Shown: positions 1-6,691 of the stretch, piece by piece
Position numbering within the stretch: the first letter of the stretch is position 1
Layout: every line of letters begins with the position of its first letter
Source: Dehalococcoidia bacterium
GTDB lineage: Bacteria; Chloroflexota; Dehalococcoidia; DSTF01; JACRBR01
Reading direction: 5' to 3'
NCBI GenBank assembly: GCA_021462855.1
Contig: JAJTXQ010000034.1
Location: 58,986-122,985 of the forward strand
DNA length: 64,000 nucleotides
Program-made: the position numbers and the translations under genes
The notes under the pieces: generated by a model
The model's input: only the letters and a program-made list of their open reading frames with translations
What the model was told of the DNA's origin: nothing
The model's database searches: none

Positions 1-60
1 CCGTATCGCAGCGCCGGCGCGTGGTACCTCTGGCGCCGCGGCGACGTGCTGACGCTGTGA
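1..60 (+). CDS. C-terminal end of a DNA-3-methyladenine glycosylase (AlkA/HhH-GPD type), partial
   Basis: Only the last 19 codons and the TGA are present. They read PYRSAGAWYLWRRGDVLTL, which matches the RS-x-A-x-WYLWR signature ending AlkA-type HhH-GPD glycosylases that excise alkylated bases in base-excision repair. The catalytic part lies upstream of the window. The TGA overlaps a GTG (GTGA, 57-60) that begins a truncated copy of the downstream metallopeptidase gene, so the two were once translationally coupled. The family call rests on a short tail and is moderately secure. Confidence 0.6.
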   Translation, partial: PYRSAGAWYLWRRGDVLTL

Positions 61-110
61 TCGGCCCGCTGGCGCGCGACCGGTTCGAGGCGCTCGTCCT
101 GCGCGCATCG
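57..110 (+). repeat. Direct repeat, 5' copy (partner 571-625)
   Basis: This 54-nt stretch matches 571-625 at about 51 of 55 aligned positions (three substitutions, one deleted base), including an unbroken run over the RDRFEALVLR codons. The two copies bracket the basic ORF at 140-574. Confidence 0.85.
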
Positions 111-143
111 GCGCCCGTGCCAGGAGCGACGAGGTCCAGATGA
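57..143 (+). pseudogene. 5' remnant of a zincin-like metallopeptidase gene
   Basis: Starting at the GTG inside the glycosylase stop (GTGA), 18 codons repeat the beginning of the complete metallopeptidase gene at 571: both encode PL-x-RDRFEALVLRA. A one-base deletion near 107 then shifts the frame, and the reading frame closes at a TGA (141-143) that overlaps the next ATG (140). It looks like the leftover start of the gene that originally followed the glycosylase. Frame and match are seen directly; the history is inferred. Confidence 0.6.
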
Positions 144-574
144 GACGTCCCCGAGACAACCGGGAGCCCGTGATGGCAGGCGGCGGCAAGCGCAACGCGC
201 CGAGGCTGACACTCCATCGCGGCAAGCTGGTCCCGCTGCAGGAGGCGGAAAAGGCCACCGAGCGGGAACTCGATCGCACCGCGCGAGTGAGCGCATCCAA
301 ACGAAAGAGTCGCGTGCCGGGCGTATGGACGCACGGGGACGGCGTACGTTGGCGGCTGCTCGAAGAAGAGCCGCCAAGGCGCAGCCGGAGACGGCGGCGC
401 AAGCAAAACGCCGACACCTCCTCGCCGGGCTCGATCGTGAGCGGTCACGCTGTGCGCAGCGGGCCAACGCCGCCCCCTTCGGCGCCACGGAGCCAGAAGC
501 GTCGCTCGCGGAGCCAATCGTCGGGTGCGCCCCCTCGCCCGCTCGGCGCTCGGCCGAAGCCGAGGCAACGATGA
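140..574 (+). CDS. Hypothetical basic protein, orphan ORF inserted before the metallopeptidase gene
   Basis: A 144-aa, strongly basic, Arg/Ser/Pro-rich reading frame that I do not recognise. It has no membrane segment or signal peptide. Residues about 12-40 look more ordered (RLTLHRGKLVPLQEAEKATERE) than the Arg-rich second half, which is low in complexity. Its ATG overlaps the stop of the upstream fragment (ATGA, 140-143) and its TGA overlaps the metallopeptidase ATG (ATGA, 571-574). This makes a continuous coupled chain from the glycosylase onward and is the best argument that it is translated. Alternatively it is non-coding filler brought in with a rearrangement. Apart from the flanking genes, this stretch holds nothing else I can support. 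Confidence 0.35.
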   Translation: MRRPRDNREPVMAGGGKRNAPRLTLHRGKLVPLQEAEKATERELDRTARVSASKRKSRVPGVWTHGDGVRWRLLEEEPPRRSRRRRRKQNADTSSPGSIVSGHAVRSGPTPPPSAPRSQKRRSRSQSSGAPPRPLGARPKPRQR

Positions 575-951
575 TCGACCCGCTGCCGCGCGACCGGTTC
601 GAGGCGCTCGTCCTGCGCGCCATCGATGACCTGCCTGCGGAGTTCGCCGGCCGCATCGCGAACCTGGAGTTCGCCGTCGAGGACTGGGCGACGCCCGACG
701 ACAGCGCGCGCACGGGCGCGCCGCGCGGCAGCACGCTCCTCGGCGTGTACCGGGGCGTGCCGCTGACCCGGCGCGGCGCCGGCTACAACATGACGCTTCC
801 CGACCTCATCGTCGTGTTCCAGCGCCCGCTCGAGCGTCTCGCGACCGACGAGGACGACCTGTACGAGCGCGTCCGCGGCGTCGTCCGGCACGAGGTCGCG
901 CACTACTTCGGCATCAGCGATGAGCGGCTACGCGAGATCGACGCGTACTGA
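571..951 (+). CDS. Zincin-like metallopeptidase (PF06262/DUF1025 type)
   Basis: A 126-aa single-domain protein of the small zincin-like family. The zinc motif HEVAH lies at residues 107-111 and is followed by YFGISDERLREI, the family's usual context. Upstream are the conserved LLGVYRGVPLT and LPDLIVVFQRPLE segments. The length is normal for the family. No signal peptide is seen, so it should be cytoplasmic; the substrate is unknown. The ATG at 571 is chosen because the family alignment starts there and it forms an ATGA overlap with the preceding frame. A longer in-frame start exists at 325 but would add only Arg-rich sequence. The gene is complete yet flanked by partial copies of its own start and end. 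Confidence 0.85.
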   Translation: MIDPLPRDRFEALVLRAIDDLPAEFAGRIANLEFAVEDWATPDDSARTGAPRGSTLLGVYRGVPLTRRGAGYNMTLPDLIVVFQRPLERLATDEDDLYERVRGVVRHEVAHYFGISDERLREIDAY

Positions 952-958
952 CCGGCGT
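932..958 (+). repeat. Direct repeat, left copy (partner 2159-2185)
   Basis: The last codons, the stop and 7 nt beyond the metallopeptidase gene are repeated at 2159-2185 with one mismatch in 27 nt. The repeats bracket the beta-helix gene segment. Confidence 0.85.
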
Positions 959-977
959 ACGCTGCCCGCCTGGCGCG

Positions 978-2024
978 CTACGGCGAGGCGATGTTCGCCC
1001 ACGGACTCGACGCCGTCGCCGCGTCATCGATCGGGCCTGCGTCGTTCCCGCCCAGGGAGTAGTTCAGGGTGTTCCCGCGCGCGCTGTTTCGCACCACGGT
1101 GTTGCCAGAACCCCCGACACTGATCCCCACGTCCTGGAAGATATTGACGCCCCCGTTGTCAGTCGCGTGGTTTTCCTCGATGCGGTTGTTCGACCCGCTC
1201 ACATAGATGCCGCTGCCTCCAGAGGCCGCGCCGTTCCGGTGCAACGCATTCCGCGCGATGAGCGAGCCCGTGTCGGACACCGCGATCCCGTCGTTCGCGT
1301 TGGTCGCCGCGGAGCTGTCGGTGACCAGCGACGACTGTACGTCAAACCCGTCGTCTCCGTTCAACACCGCGGCACAACGCTGGATCATCGAGCGCTGCGC
1401 CCAGATCCCATCGCCGGAATTGGATCTCGCGACGCTGTCCGTGATCACCGAGTCAAAGAGCGTCATCCCTGTGCCGTTCGCGGCCGCCACGCAGCCGGTC
1501 ACCGAAGCGCCCGTAGCGTTCAGACCGGTGTCGTTCCCCACGAGCACGCAGTCGCGAACGACACCACCGCCGACAGATACGCCCTCAAAGTTCGAAATGG
1601 CATGCACGGACTCGACGAGCGTCGCCCAGTTGCCTGCCAGGGACACGCCCACCCCCCAGTCGCGCACCGTGCCGTTCCTTACCGTGGTCCCGTCAGCCTG
1701 CGAGTCGATCCCCGTGCCGAAGCCAGCGCCCTCCAGCACGAATCCGTTGAGGTCGACCGTCACATTCTCACTGGTCACGTCGATCGCTGTACCGGTCGTG
1801 GAGAACGACAGGTTCCGCGTCAGGTAGTAGTTGCCCGGCTGGCTCAGCGTCACCGGGAGCGACGAGATCGGCGTGCCCGGCAGCCGGACGCCGTCCGTGC
1901 CGCCAGGAGCGCCACCGGGCGGGTCCAGCGAGCCGGCGTCCACGAGCCCCGCGAGCACCGCCGCGAGCGCGAGCGTACTGGCCCCCGCGATGGCCCACCC
2001 CAGCCGGTGGAGAAGCTCCATCAT
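978..2024 (-). CDS. Secreted right-handed parallel beta-helix (NosD/pectate-lyase-like) protein
   Basis: A 348-aa protein. The likely start is the first of two adjacent ATGs at 2024; upstream sequence is open but unlike a protein. Residues about 1-28 (MMELLHRLGWAIAGA, then a Leu/Ala-rich run) form a signal peptide. A Gly/Pro linker follows and then an extended array of short N/D/G-rich turns (for example NVTVDLNGFVLEGAG, SGSNNRIEENHATDNG, GSGNTVVRNSA) typical of beta-helix repeats that bind or cleave carbohydrate or act as adhesins. No catalytic residues can be assigned. The gene points against its neighbours, lies between the 27-nt direct repeats, and by eye uses more A/T at third codon positions than they do. 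Acquisition by transfer or rearrangement is inferred. Confidence 0.75.
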   Translation of the reverse strand: MMELLHRLGWAIAGASTLALAAVLAGLVDAGSLDPPGGAPGGTDGVRLPGTPISSLPVTLSQPGNYYLTRNLSFSTTGTAIDVTSENVTVDLNGFVLEGAGFGTGIDSQADGTTVRNGTVRDWGVGVSLAGNWATLVESVHAISNFEGVSVGGGVVRDCVLVGNDTGLNATGASVTGCVAAANGTGMTLFDSVITDSVARSNSGDGIWAQRSMIQRCAAVLNGDDGFDVQSSLVTDSSAATNANDGIAVSDTGSLIARNALHRNGAASGGSGIYVSGSNNRIEENHATDNGGVNIFQDVGISVGGSGNTVVRNSARGNTLNYSLGGNDAGPIDDAATASSPWANIASP

Positions 2025-2158
2025 GCCCGAGCCTGCCTCGCTACCAAGCAGGTGTGCGCCCGATCGGCCCTCGTTGGCTACGGCCAGATGGCAGGGGGTA
2101 ACGTGCCGATCGGCCCGAGCGGCGTGCCTTGACGAGTTCGTCAAGGTGGCGCGAGCCA

Positions 2159-2185
2159 GCGAGTTCGACGCGTACTGACCGGCGT
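2159..2185 (+). repeat. Direct repeat, right copy (partner 932-958)
   Basis: It matches the end of the metallopeptidase gene (codons for DAY, stop, 3' flank) in 26 of 27 nt. The + strand frame reads SEFDAY and a stop here, which looks like a fossil C-terminus. The copy ends at the stop codon of the sulfurtransferase. Confidence 0.85.
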
Positions 2186-2997
2186 CAGCGCTCGATCGGC
2201 GAGTCGTCGCGGTTGCCCCACTCCGCCCACGAGCCATCGTAGAGCTGCGCGTCGTACCCCAGCACGTGTTTGAGGACGAACCACGAGTGCGCCGCCCGCA
2301 GGCCGAGCTGGCAATGCGTGATCACGCGGCGCTCGGGCGCGACGCCCGCCGCCTCGTACATCGCGCGCAGCTCGAGCTCGGACTTCGTGCCGTTGTCGCC
2401 GGCCGTCGCTTCGGTCCATTCGAGGTGCGCGGCGCCGGGGATGTGTCCGCTGCGCCGCGCGCGCTCGTTCGTGCCGGCATATTCGTCGGCGGCGCGGCAG
2501 TCGAGGATCATCGCGTCCGCAGCGCCAACGGCATCGCGCACGTCCTCCCAGGACGCGCGGATCGACGTATCGGTCTCGCGCGGCGGCGCGTATGCCGCGG
2601 GCGCCGGCTCGGCCGCGGCGGCGGTCAGCGGGCGGCCGTCCTTCGCCCAGCGCTCGCGTCCGCCTTCGAGCACGTGCACGCCGCCCGGGTGCCGGTAGTA
2701 TGACATCATCCAGAACCCGCGCATGGCGTGCGCGCTGTGCCGGTCGCCGTACCAGACGACCGTATCGTCCGGCGAGACGCCCAGCCGCCGCATCAGCGCC
2801 GCGTATTGCTCCGGCGTCAGCACCAGCCCCGCCGACTCGTCGTGGTTGCGCAGGACGTCGATGTGCGGGTCGACCCATAGCGCGCCCGGGATGTGTCCGC
2901 CGTCGTACGTCGCCTTCTCGACCGCCGACTCCAGCACGCGCAGCCGCGAATCGCCGAGCCGCTCTTCGAGCCACGCGCCGCTCACGTACGCGCTCAT
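2185..2997 (-). CDS. Two-domain rhodanese / 3-mercaptopyruvate-type sulfurtransferase
   Basis: A 270-aa protein with two rhodanese modules. The N-terminal one is inactive (about 5-120, containing GHIPGALWVD) and the C-terminal one is catalytic (about 145-265) with Cys229 in the loop CQLGLRA after VITH. A second GHIPGA and a DCRAADEY box are present. It moves sulfane sulfur from thiosulfate or mercaptopyruvate to an acceptor. Its ATG overlaps the thioesterase stop (ATGA, 2994-2997), so it is the last gene of a four-gene operon starting at 4242. The loop differs from the CG(S/T)GVTA-type loop of classical mercaptopyruvate enzymes, so the donor is uncertain. Confidence 0.85.
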   Translation of the reverse strand: MSAYVSGAWLEERLGDSRLRVLESAVEKATYDGGHIPGALWVDPHIDVLRNHDESAGLVLTPEQYAALMRRLGVSPDDTVVWYGDRHSAHAMRGFWMMSYYRHPGGVHVLEGGRERWAKDGRPLTAAAAEPAPAAYAPPRETDTSIRASWEDVRDAVGAADAMILDCRAADEYAGTNERARRSGHIPGAAHLEWTEATAGDNGTKSELELRAMYEAAGVAPERRVITHCQLGLRAAHSWFVLKHVLGYDAQLYDGSWAEWGNRDDSPIER

Positions 2998-3470
2998 ACG
3001 ATCGGCACGTCCGTGCGGCCGGCGCCCTCCGCCAGCCCCGTCATCTCCGCCGCGAGCGCGTGGTCGAGCTTCATGAACACGCCCTCACCCTCCGCGAGCA
3101 GCGCGCCGGCCGGGTCGCGCACCTCCGCCCGCAGCTCGATGAGCCGGCCGCGGTTCTTCGTCACCCACGCCTCGATGTGCAGCAGTTCGTCGAGCCGCAC
3201 CGGCAGGCGGTAGCGCACATTGAGCCGCGCCGTCGCGCCCCACTGCGCTTCGCCGTACACCGCCCACCCCATCGCCTCGTCGATCATCGTCGCGACGATG
3301 CCGCCGTGCATGCGGCCCGGGTATCCCTCCTGGTGCGCGCACGGCGTGAAGTCGCAGATCGCCCGGCCGCCCTCGCGACGGAACTCCATGTGGAGGCCGC
3401 GTTCGTTCGCTTCGCCGCATGCGTAGCACATGTTTCCGCGGCCCGAGGGCGCGCGCTGCTCCTCGCTCAC
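2994..3470 (-). CDS. PaaI-family hotdog acyl-CoA thioesterase
   Basis: A 158-aa single hotdog domain with the PaaI/YbgC-type core HGGIVATMIDEAMGW (residues 55-69, Asp64-Glu65 as likely catalytic acids) and an N-terminal CxxC (CYAC, 15-18). It should hydrolyse acyl-CoA thioesters in the cytoplasm. The start is the GTG at 3470, which overlaps the stop of the MaoC-like gene (GTGA). The longer frame upstream reads through coding sequence of the neighbour and is not family-like. The operon context with two MaoC-type hydratase halves suggests a small acyl-CoA set; the substrate cannot be read from sequence. Confidence 0.8.
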   Translation of the reverse strand: MSEEQRAPSGRGNMCYACGEANERGLHMEFRREGGRAICDFTPCAHQEGYPGRMHGGIVATMIDEAMGWAVYGEAQWGATARLNVRYRLPVRLDELLHIEAWVTKNRGRLIELRAEVRDPAGALLAEGEGVFMKLDHALAAEMTGLAEGAGRTDVPIV

Positions 3471-3841
3471 GCCGGCACCGTCGCCCGGCCTTCGATGACC
3501 GTCTCGCCGCGCTCGTTTGCGCACTGCACGGCGTACTCGACGCCCTCATCGCCCTCGCGCGCGACCGTCGCCGACGCTGTGATCGTGTCGCCGGCGCGCG
3601 TCGGCGCCTTGAAGCGCACCTTCAGGCGCCCGCGCGCGACCCACGCCTCGCCGTGCGCCGCGTGCATCATCTCGGCGATGAGCGCCAGCACGAGCATGCC
3701 ATGCGCGATCGTCCCGCCGAACGGCGTCGTCGCCGCGAACGCCGCGTCGATGTGCACCGGGTTGTGGTCACCCGCCGCGTCTGCATAGGCGTCGATGCGC
3801 GATTGCGGCAACGCGCGCGTCACCGGCGCTACGGCGCTCAC
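3467..3841 (-). CDS. MaoC-like (R)-specific enoyl-CoA hydratase, single hotdog subunit
   Basis: A 124-aa hotdog protein carrying the hydratase-2 motif: Asp25-His26-Asn27-Pro28 followed by VHID and, 15 residues on, GGTIAHG. Asp25 and His30 are the expected catalytic pair. It hydrates trans-2-enoyl-CoA. Start and stop both sit in four-base overlaps with the flanking operon genes. The upstream gene encodes a companion hotdog without these catalytic residues, so the pair probably forms a pseudo-symmetric heterodimer like the two halves of fused MaoC dehydratases. Confidence 0.8.
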   Translation of the reverse strand: MSAVAPVTRALPQSRIDAYADAAGDHNPVHIDAAFAATTPFGGTIAHGMLVLALIAEMMHAAHGEAWVARGRLKVRFKAPTRAGDTITASATVAREGDEGVEYAVQCANERGETVIEGRATVPA

Positions 3842-4242
3842 GCGCCCTCTCCCGGCGCCATGATCGTCGTGCGCGCGCCGAGGACGCGCCGGCCGCCCGC
3901 GCTCACCTCGAACTCGATCACGCTGATCACGAACCCCTGCCGCTCCGAACGCTGCGCGATCCTCCCGGTGAGGGTCAGCGCCTCGCCGGTCCGCGCGGCC
4001 GATGTGTGATCGACCTCCTGCCCCGTGTGCAGCGACCCCTCCGGCAGCGCGATGCGTTCCTGCAGCGCGGCGAGCCCCAGCGCGGCGACGGCGAGCGGCG
4101 GTACGTGCGCGCCGTAGTCGCCGGCGTCGCCAGCGGCATCGAGATACGCGCGCACCTGCGCTCCCGGGAGCGTGAACGTCGCCGGCTCGAACTCATGCCC
4201 GCGCGGCAGCGCGGCGATGCTCGTGCGCGTCGGTGGGGTCAT
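3838..4242 (-). CDS. MaoC N-terminal-type hotdog protein (non-catalytic partner)
   Basis: A 134-aa protein resembling the FAS1-like/MaoC_dehydrat_N hotdog that accompanies catalytic MaoC domains. It has the family-like FTLPGAQVRAYLDAAGD start, a GQEVDHTSAARTGEALTLTG segment, and ends in RRVLGARTTI. The hydratase D-x-N-P-x-H signature is absent. It is the first gene of the hotdog-thioesterase-rhodanese operon; its stop overlaps the next ATG (ATGA). There is no Shine-Dalgarno sequence. A promoter ends 6 nt before the ATG, so the mRNA is probably leaderless. Confidence 0.7.
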   Translation of the reverse strand: MTPPTRTSIAALPRGHEFEPATFTLPGAQVRAYLDAAGDAGDYGAHVPPLAVAALGLAALQERIALPEGSLHTGQEVDHTSAARTGEALTLTGRIAQRSERQGFVISVIEFEVSAGGRRVLGARTTIMAPGEGA

Positions 4243-4248
4243 ACGGTG

Positions 4249-4277
4249 AGGCTACGGGCGGCGATGCGGCGTGTCAA
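4249..4277 (-). promoter_or_regulatory. Sigma70-type promoter of the MaoC/thioesterase/rhodanese operon
   Basis: On the minus strand TTGACA (4277-4272) and TAGCCT (4254-4249) are 17 bp apart. The -10 box ends 6 nt before the ATG at 4242, which predicts leaderless initiation. Confidence 0.6.
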
Positions 4278-4283
4278 ACAGCG

Positions 4284-4631
4284 TCAGACGCACGGCTCGT
4301 CCATGTACGCCTGGCCCCAGCGTTCGAGGCTCGCCAGCGCCACGCCGAGGTCGCGCCCCTTCGCCGTCAGGTCGTACTCCACCCACGGCGGCATCGTCGC
4401 GACGATGTTGCGGCTGACGATGTCGAGCGATTCGAGGTTCTTCAAGCGGTCGCGCAGCGTCCGCGAGTTGCAGCCACCGATGTTGTGCGCCAGCTCGTTG
4501 AACCGCCGCTTGCCGCCCATCAGCTCGTGGATGATGTGCGGCACCCACTTCTGTCCGAGCAGCGCCAGCGTCGCGCGGATCGGGCAGTACACGTCGTTGT
4601 CGTCGAGGACGAGCTTGCGTTCCAGCGCCAT
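4284..4631 (-). CDS. HxlR-family winged-helix transcriptional regulator
   Basis: A 115-aa protein with the full HxlR layout: Cys16-Pro before a helix ending LLGQKW, GGKRRFNELAHNIGGCNSRTLRDRLK as recognition helix region, then the wing (VEYDLTAKGRDL). HxlR proteins are dimeric DNA-binding regulators, often responding to electrophiles or redox through the conserved Cys. The ATG at 4631 fits family length; an earlier in-frame start at 4826 adds unrelated sequence. It lies directly upstream of, and in the same direction as, the hotdog operon, whose promoter starts 7 nt after its stop, so it may control that operon. Confidence 0.85.
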   Translation of the reverse strand: MALERKLVLDDNDVYCPIRATLALLGQKWVPHIIHELMGGKRRFNELAHNIGGCNSRTLRDRLKNLESLDIVSRNIVATMPPWVEYDLTAKGRDLGVALASLERWGQAYMDEPCV

Positions 4632-4675
4632 CGTTCGCGCTTCCCGCACAGGTGCGGGTGCCTCCCGTTGCCGCC

Positions 4676-4684
4676 AGCATAGCA
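4676..4684 (-). promoter_or_regulatory. Extended -10 promoter element upstream of the HxlR gene
   Basis: On the minus strand TGCTATGCT (TGn plus -10 box) lies 44 nt before the HxlR ATG. No convincing -35 is seen, as is allowed for extended -10 promoters. Confidence 0.45.
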
Positions 4685-4841
4685 GGAGCCACGCGGCGCC
4701 CCCGCGCACGGGCCGCTGTCTCACCGGTGGGCCCTCACCGGCGCACGCGCTTGACCGTGAGGTAGGCACCATCGATCCTGTCCTGCGTATCACCTTGCGG
4801 GGAGACCGTTCGCTGCCAGCATCCACAGCCAGTCACGCGCC

Positions 4842-5375
4842 ATGACGAGCGAATTCGGCATCCTCCGCGGCATCGACGCGCAATCGTTCGGCCAGCCTGG
4901 CCAGCGCACCTTTCGCCTGCGCCTCGTCGGTGACAGCGCCCAGACGGCATCGCTCTGGCTCGAGAAGGAGCAGATGCAGGCGCTGAGCCTCGCGCTCAAG
5001 CAGATGCTGGGCCAGCTCGAATACGACCAGCCACCGCCGCCCGCCGACGCCGGCGAGTTCCCGGTCGTCGCCGACCACGACTTCCGCGTCGGCCGCATGG
5101 GCATGGGGTTCCACGCCGAGGACCGCACCGTCGTGCTCTTCCTGTACGAAGTCACCGCCGAGGACGAGGAGGACCCGACCGTGCGCGCGCGCCTCTCGCA
5201 GGAGCAGTGCGCATCCCTCATCGAGCAGCTCGACGAGATCATTGCCGGCGGCCGCCCGGGGTGCCCGCTGTGCGGACAACCGGTCGGGCTGGAAGGCCAC
5301 GCCTGCGTGCGCTCGAACGGACACTCAAAGCAGCCGATCCCGAAAGAGGACGCCGGCGACGACGACGAACCGTAG
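4842..5375 (+). CDS. DUF3090 / TIGR03847 family protein
   Basis: A 177-aa protein of a conserved family of unknown function (PF11290) found in Actinobacteria and Chloroflexota. The N-terminal part is a beta-rich domain (GQRTFRLRLVGD, SLWLEKEQMQALSLAL). The C-terminus carries the family's putative metal site: Cys141-x2-Cys144, His153, Cys155 within GRPGCPLCGQP and GHAC, followed by RSNGH. No signal or membrane segment. It stands alone between a divergent regulator and the WecA-like gene. Confidence 0.8.
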   Translation: MTSEFGILRGIDAQSFGQPGQRTFRLRLVGDSAQTASLWLEKEQMQALSLALKQMLGQLEYDQPPPPADAGEFPVVADHDFRVGRMGMGFHAEDRTVVLFLYEVTAEDEEDPTVRARLSQEQCASLIEQLDEIIAGGRPGCPLCGQPVGLEGHACVRSNGHSKQPIPKEDAGDDDEP

Positions 5376-5578
5376 CTCCGCCACCGGCGGCGGGCGCCCG
5401 ATCGGCCGCCGGGATGCATGTTCCCTCGCCAGCAGGTTCGGGCGTCCCGGCCGGCGCCGGGGCTCTTGCTTGTCGCGGGCGGCGGCGGACATACCCGGCT
5501 GCGGCGCCTCCGCCGTCACAAATCTGGGCAGGAGGGCGTTGCAGGGTGTAGAATCGGGCTGATTCGGCCAGGGCCGGG

Positions 5579-6691
5579 ATGATGCTGGATATCTACGTAC
5601 TCACGCTCGCGCTGTCGGTCGGCATTGGCATGGCCGTGACGCTCGCGCTGCTCGCCGTCTCCCGCACGGAGCGCTTCGTCGGCCTGTTCAACATCCGTGG
5701 CCCGCTGGAGAAGCCCCGGTGGGGCGGCGCCGTGTTCCTGGTGACATTCGCCGTCACGCCGTTCGTCGCCTCCGCGCTCTCGGACAACGCCAGCGAATTT
5801 TTCACCCCGCGTTCGGACGAATTCCTCGGATTCGTGGCGGCGACCGCGTTGGTGTTCGCCGTCGGGTTCCTCGACGACATCCGCCTCACGAGCCCCTACC
5901 TGCGCAGCGGCGTCTTCCTGGCCGCCGCCAGCGCCGTCTACGCCGCCGGCTACCGGATCGACGACATCGGCCTGCCGGTTGGCCCGGACCTGCACCTCGG
6001 GTACGGCGGGGTCTTCGTGACGCTCGCCTGGATCTGGCTTACGACCAACGCCATCAATATCGTCGACGGCCGCGACGGCGTGGCGCTCGGCGTATCGATC
6101 TTCGCTGCCGTGACGATGGCCGCCGTCGCCGGCCACTCGCACCACCCGACGATCGCGTTGCTGCTCCTCGCGCTCGCCGGCGCCGGGCTTGGCTTCCTGC
6201 CGTGGAATATGCCGCCGGCGTCGGGTTACGTCGGCGATTCCGGCGCCTACGTCATGGGCTTCGTCATCGGCGCCCTATCGATCCGCGGCGCCACCGGCCC
6301 GACCGACGAGGTGTTCATCGCCGTCCCGATCATCGCGCTCGGCTTCCCGATTCTCGATATCGGCCTCGCCTACGTCCGCCGCTTGCTCGACCGGCGGCAC
6401 CCGCTGATCGGCGACCAGGACCACATCCACCACCGGCTCGAGCAGGTGGGCGCGGGGCCGCGCGGTATCGTCGTGATCACGTGGTCGATCGCCGCGCTCC
6501 TGTCACTTGCCGCCATCATCCTGCACTACGTCGACAGCACGCTCGTGGAAGGGGCGGTGTTCGCCGGCCTGCTGGCGCTGCTCTTCACCATCCTGCAGCG
6601 GCTCGGCTATGTTGTGACGCTCTGGAACAGCCACAGCGTGGTGTGGCTGCGCCAGCGCGTCTTCGCTCCCGCGCCCTCGCCCCGGGACTAA
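5579..6691 (+). CDS. MraY/WecA-family polyprenyl-phosphate sugar-1-phosphate transferase
   Basis: A 370-aa polytopic membrane protein with about ten hydrophobic segments. It has the family landmarks: GFLDDIR (96-102), NAINIVDGRDGVALG (157-171, the Mg-binding NxxNxxDG motif), GYVGDSGAY, and the cytoplasmic His-rich DQDHIHHRL loop near 280 typical of WecA/TagO-type enzymes. It should load a UDP-activated sugar phosphate onto undecaprenyl (or similar) phosphate, starting glycan assembly. It faces the rml/glycosyltransferase operon tail to tail, the stops overlapping at 6688-6691. A TAGAAT box lies at 5549-5554. GlcNAc-1-P as donor is inferred, not shown. Confidence 0.85.
   Translation: MMLDIYVLTLALSVGIGMAVTLALLAVSRTERFVGLFNIRGPLEKPRWGGAVFLVTFAVTPFVASALSDNASEFFTPRSDEFLGFVAATALVFAVGFLDDIRLTSPYLRSGVFLAAASAVYAAGYRIDDIGLPVGPDLHLGYGGVFVTLAWIWLTTNAINIVDGRDGVALGVSIFAAVTMAAVAGHSHHPTIALLLLALAGAGLGFLPWNMPPASGYVGDSGAYVMGFVIGALSIRGATGPTDEVFIAVPIIALGFPILDIGLAYVRRLLDRRHPLIGDQDHIHHRLEQVGAGPRGIVVITWSIAALLSLAAIILHYVDSTLVEGAVFAGLLALLFTILQRLGYVVTLWNSHSVVWLRQRVFAPAPSPRD

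Noticed and set aside
978..2185. Insertion sequence between the 27-nt direct repeats
   Set aside because: No transposase and no terminal inverted repeats are visible. The repeats are pieces of the adjacent metallopeptidase gene and longer than typical target duplications.
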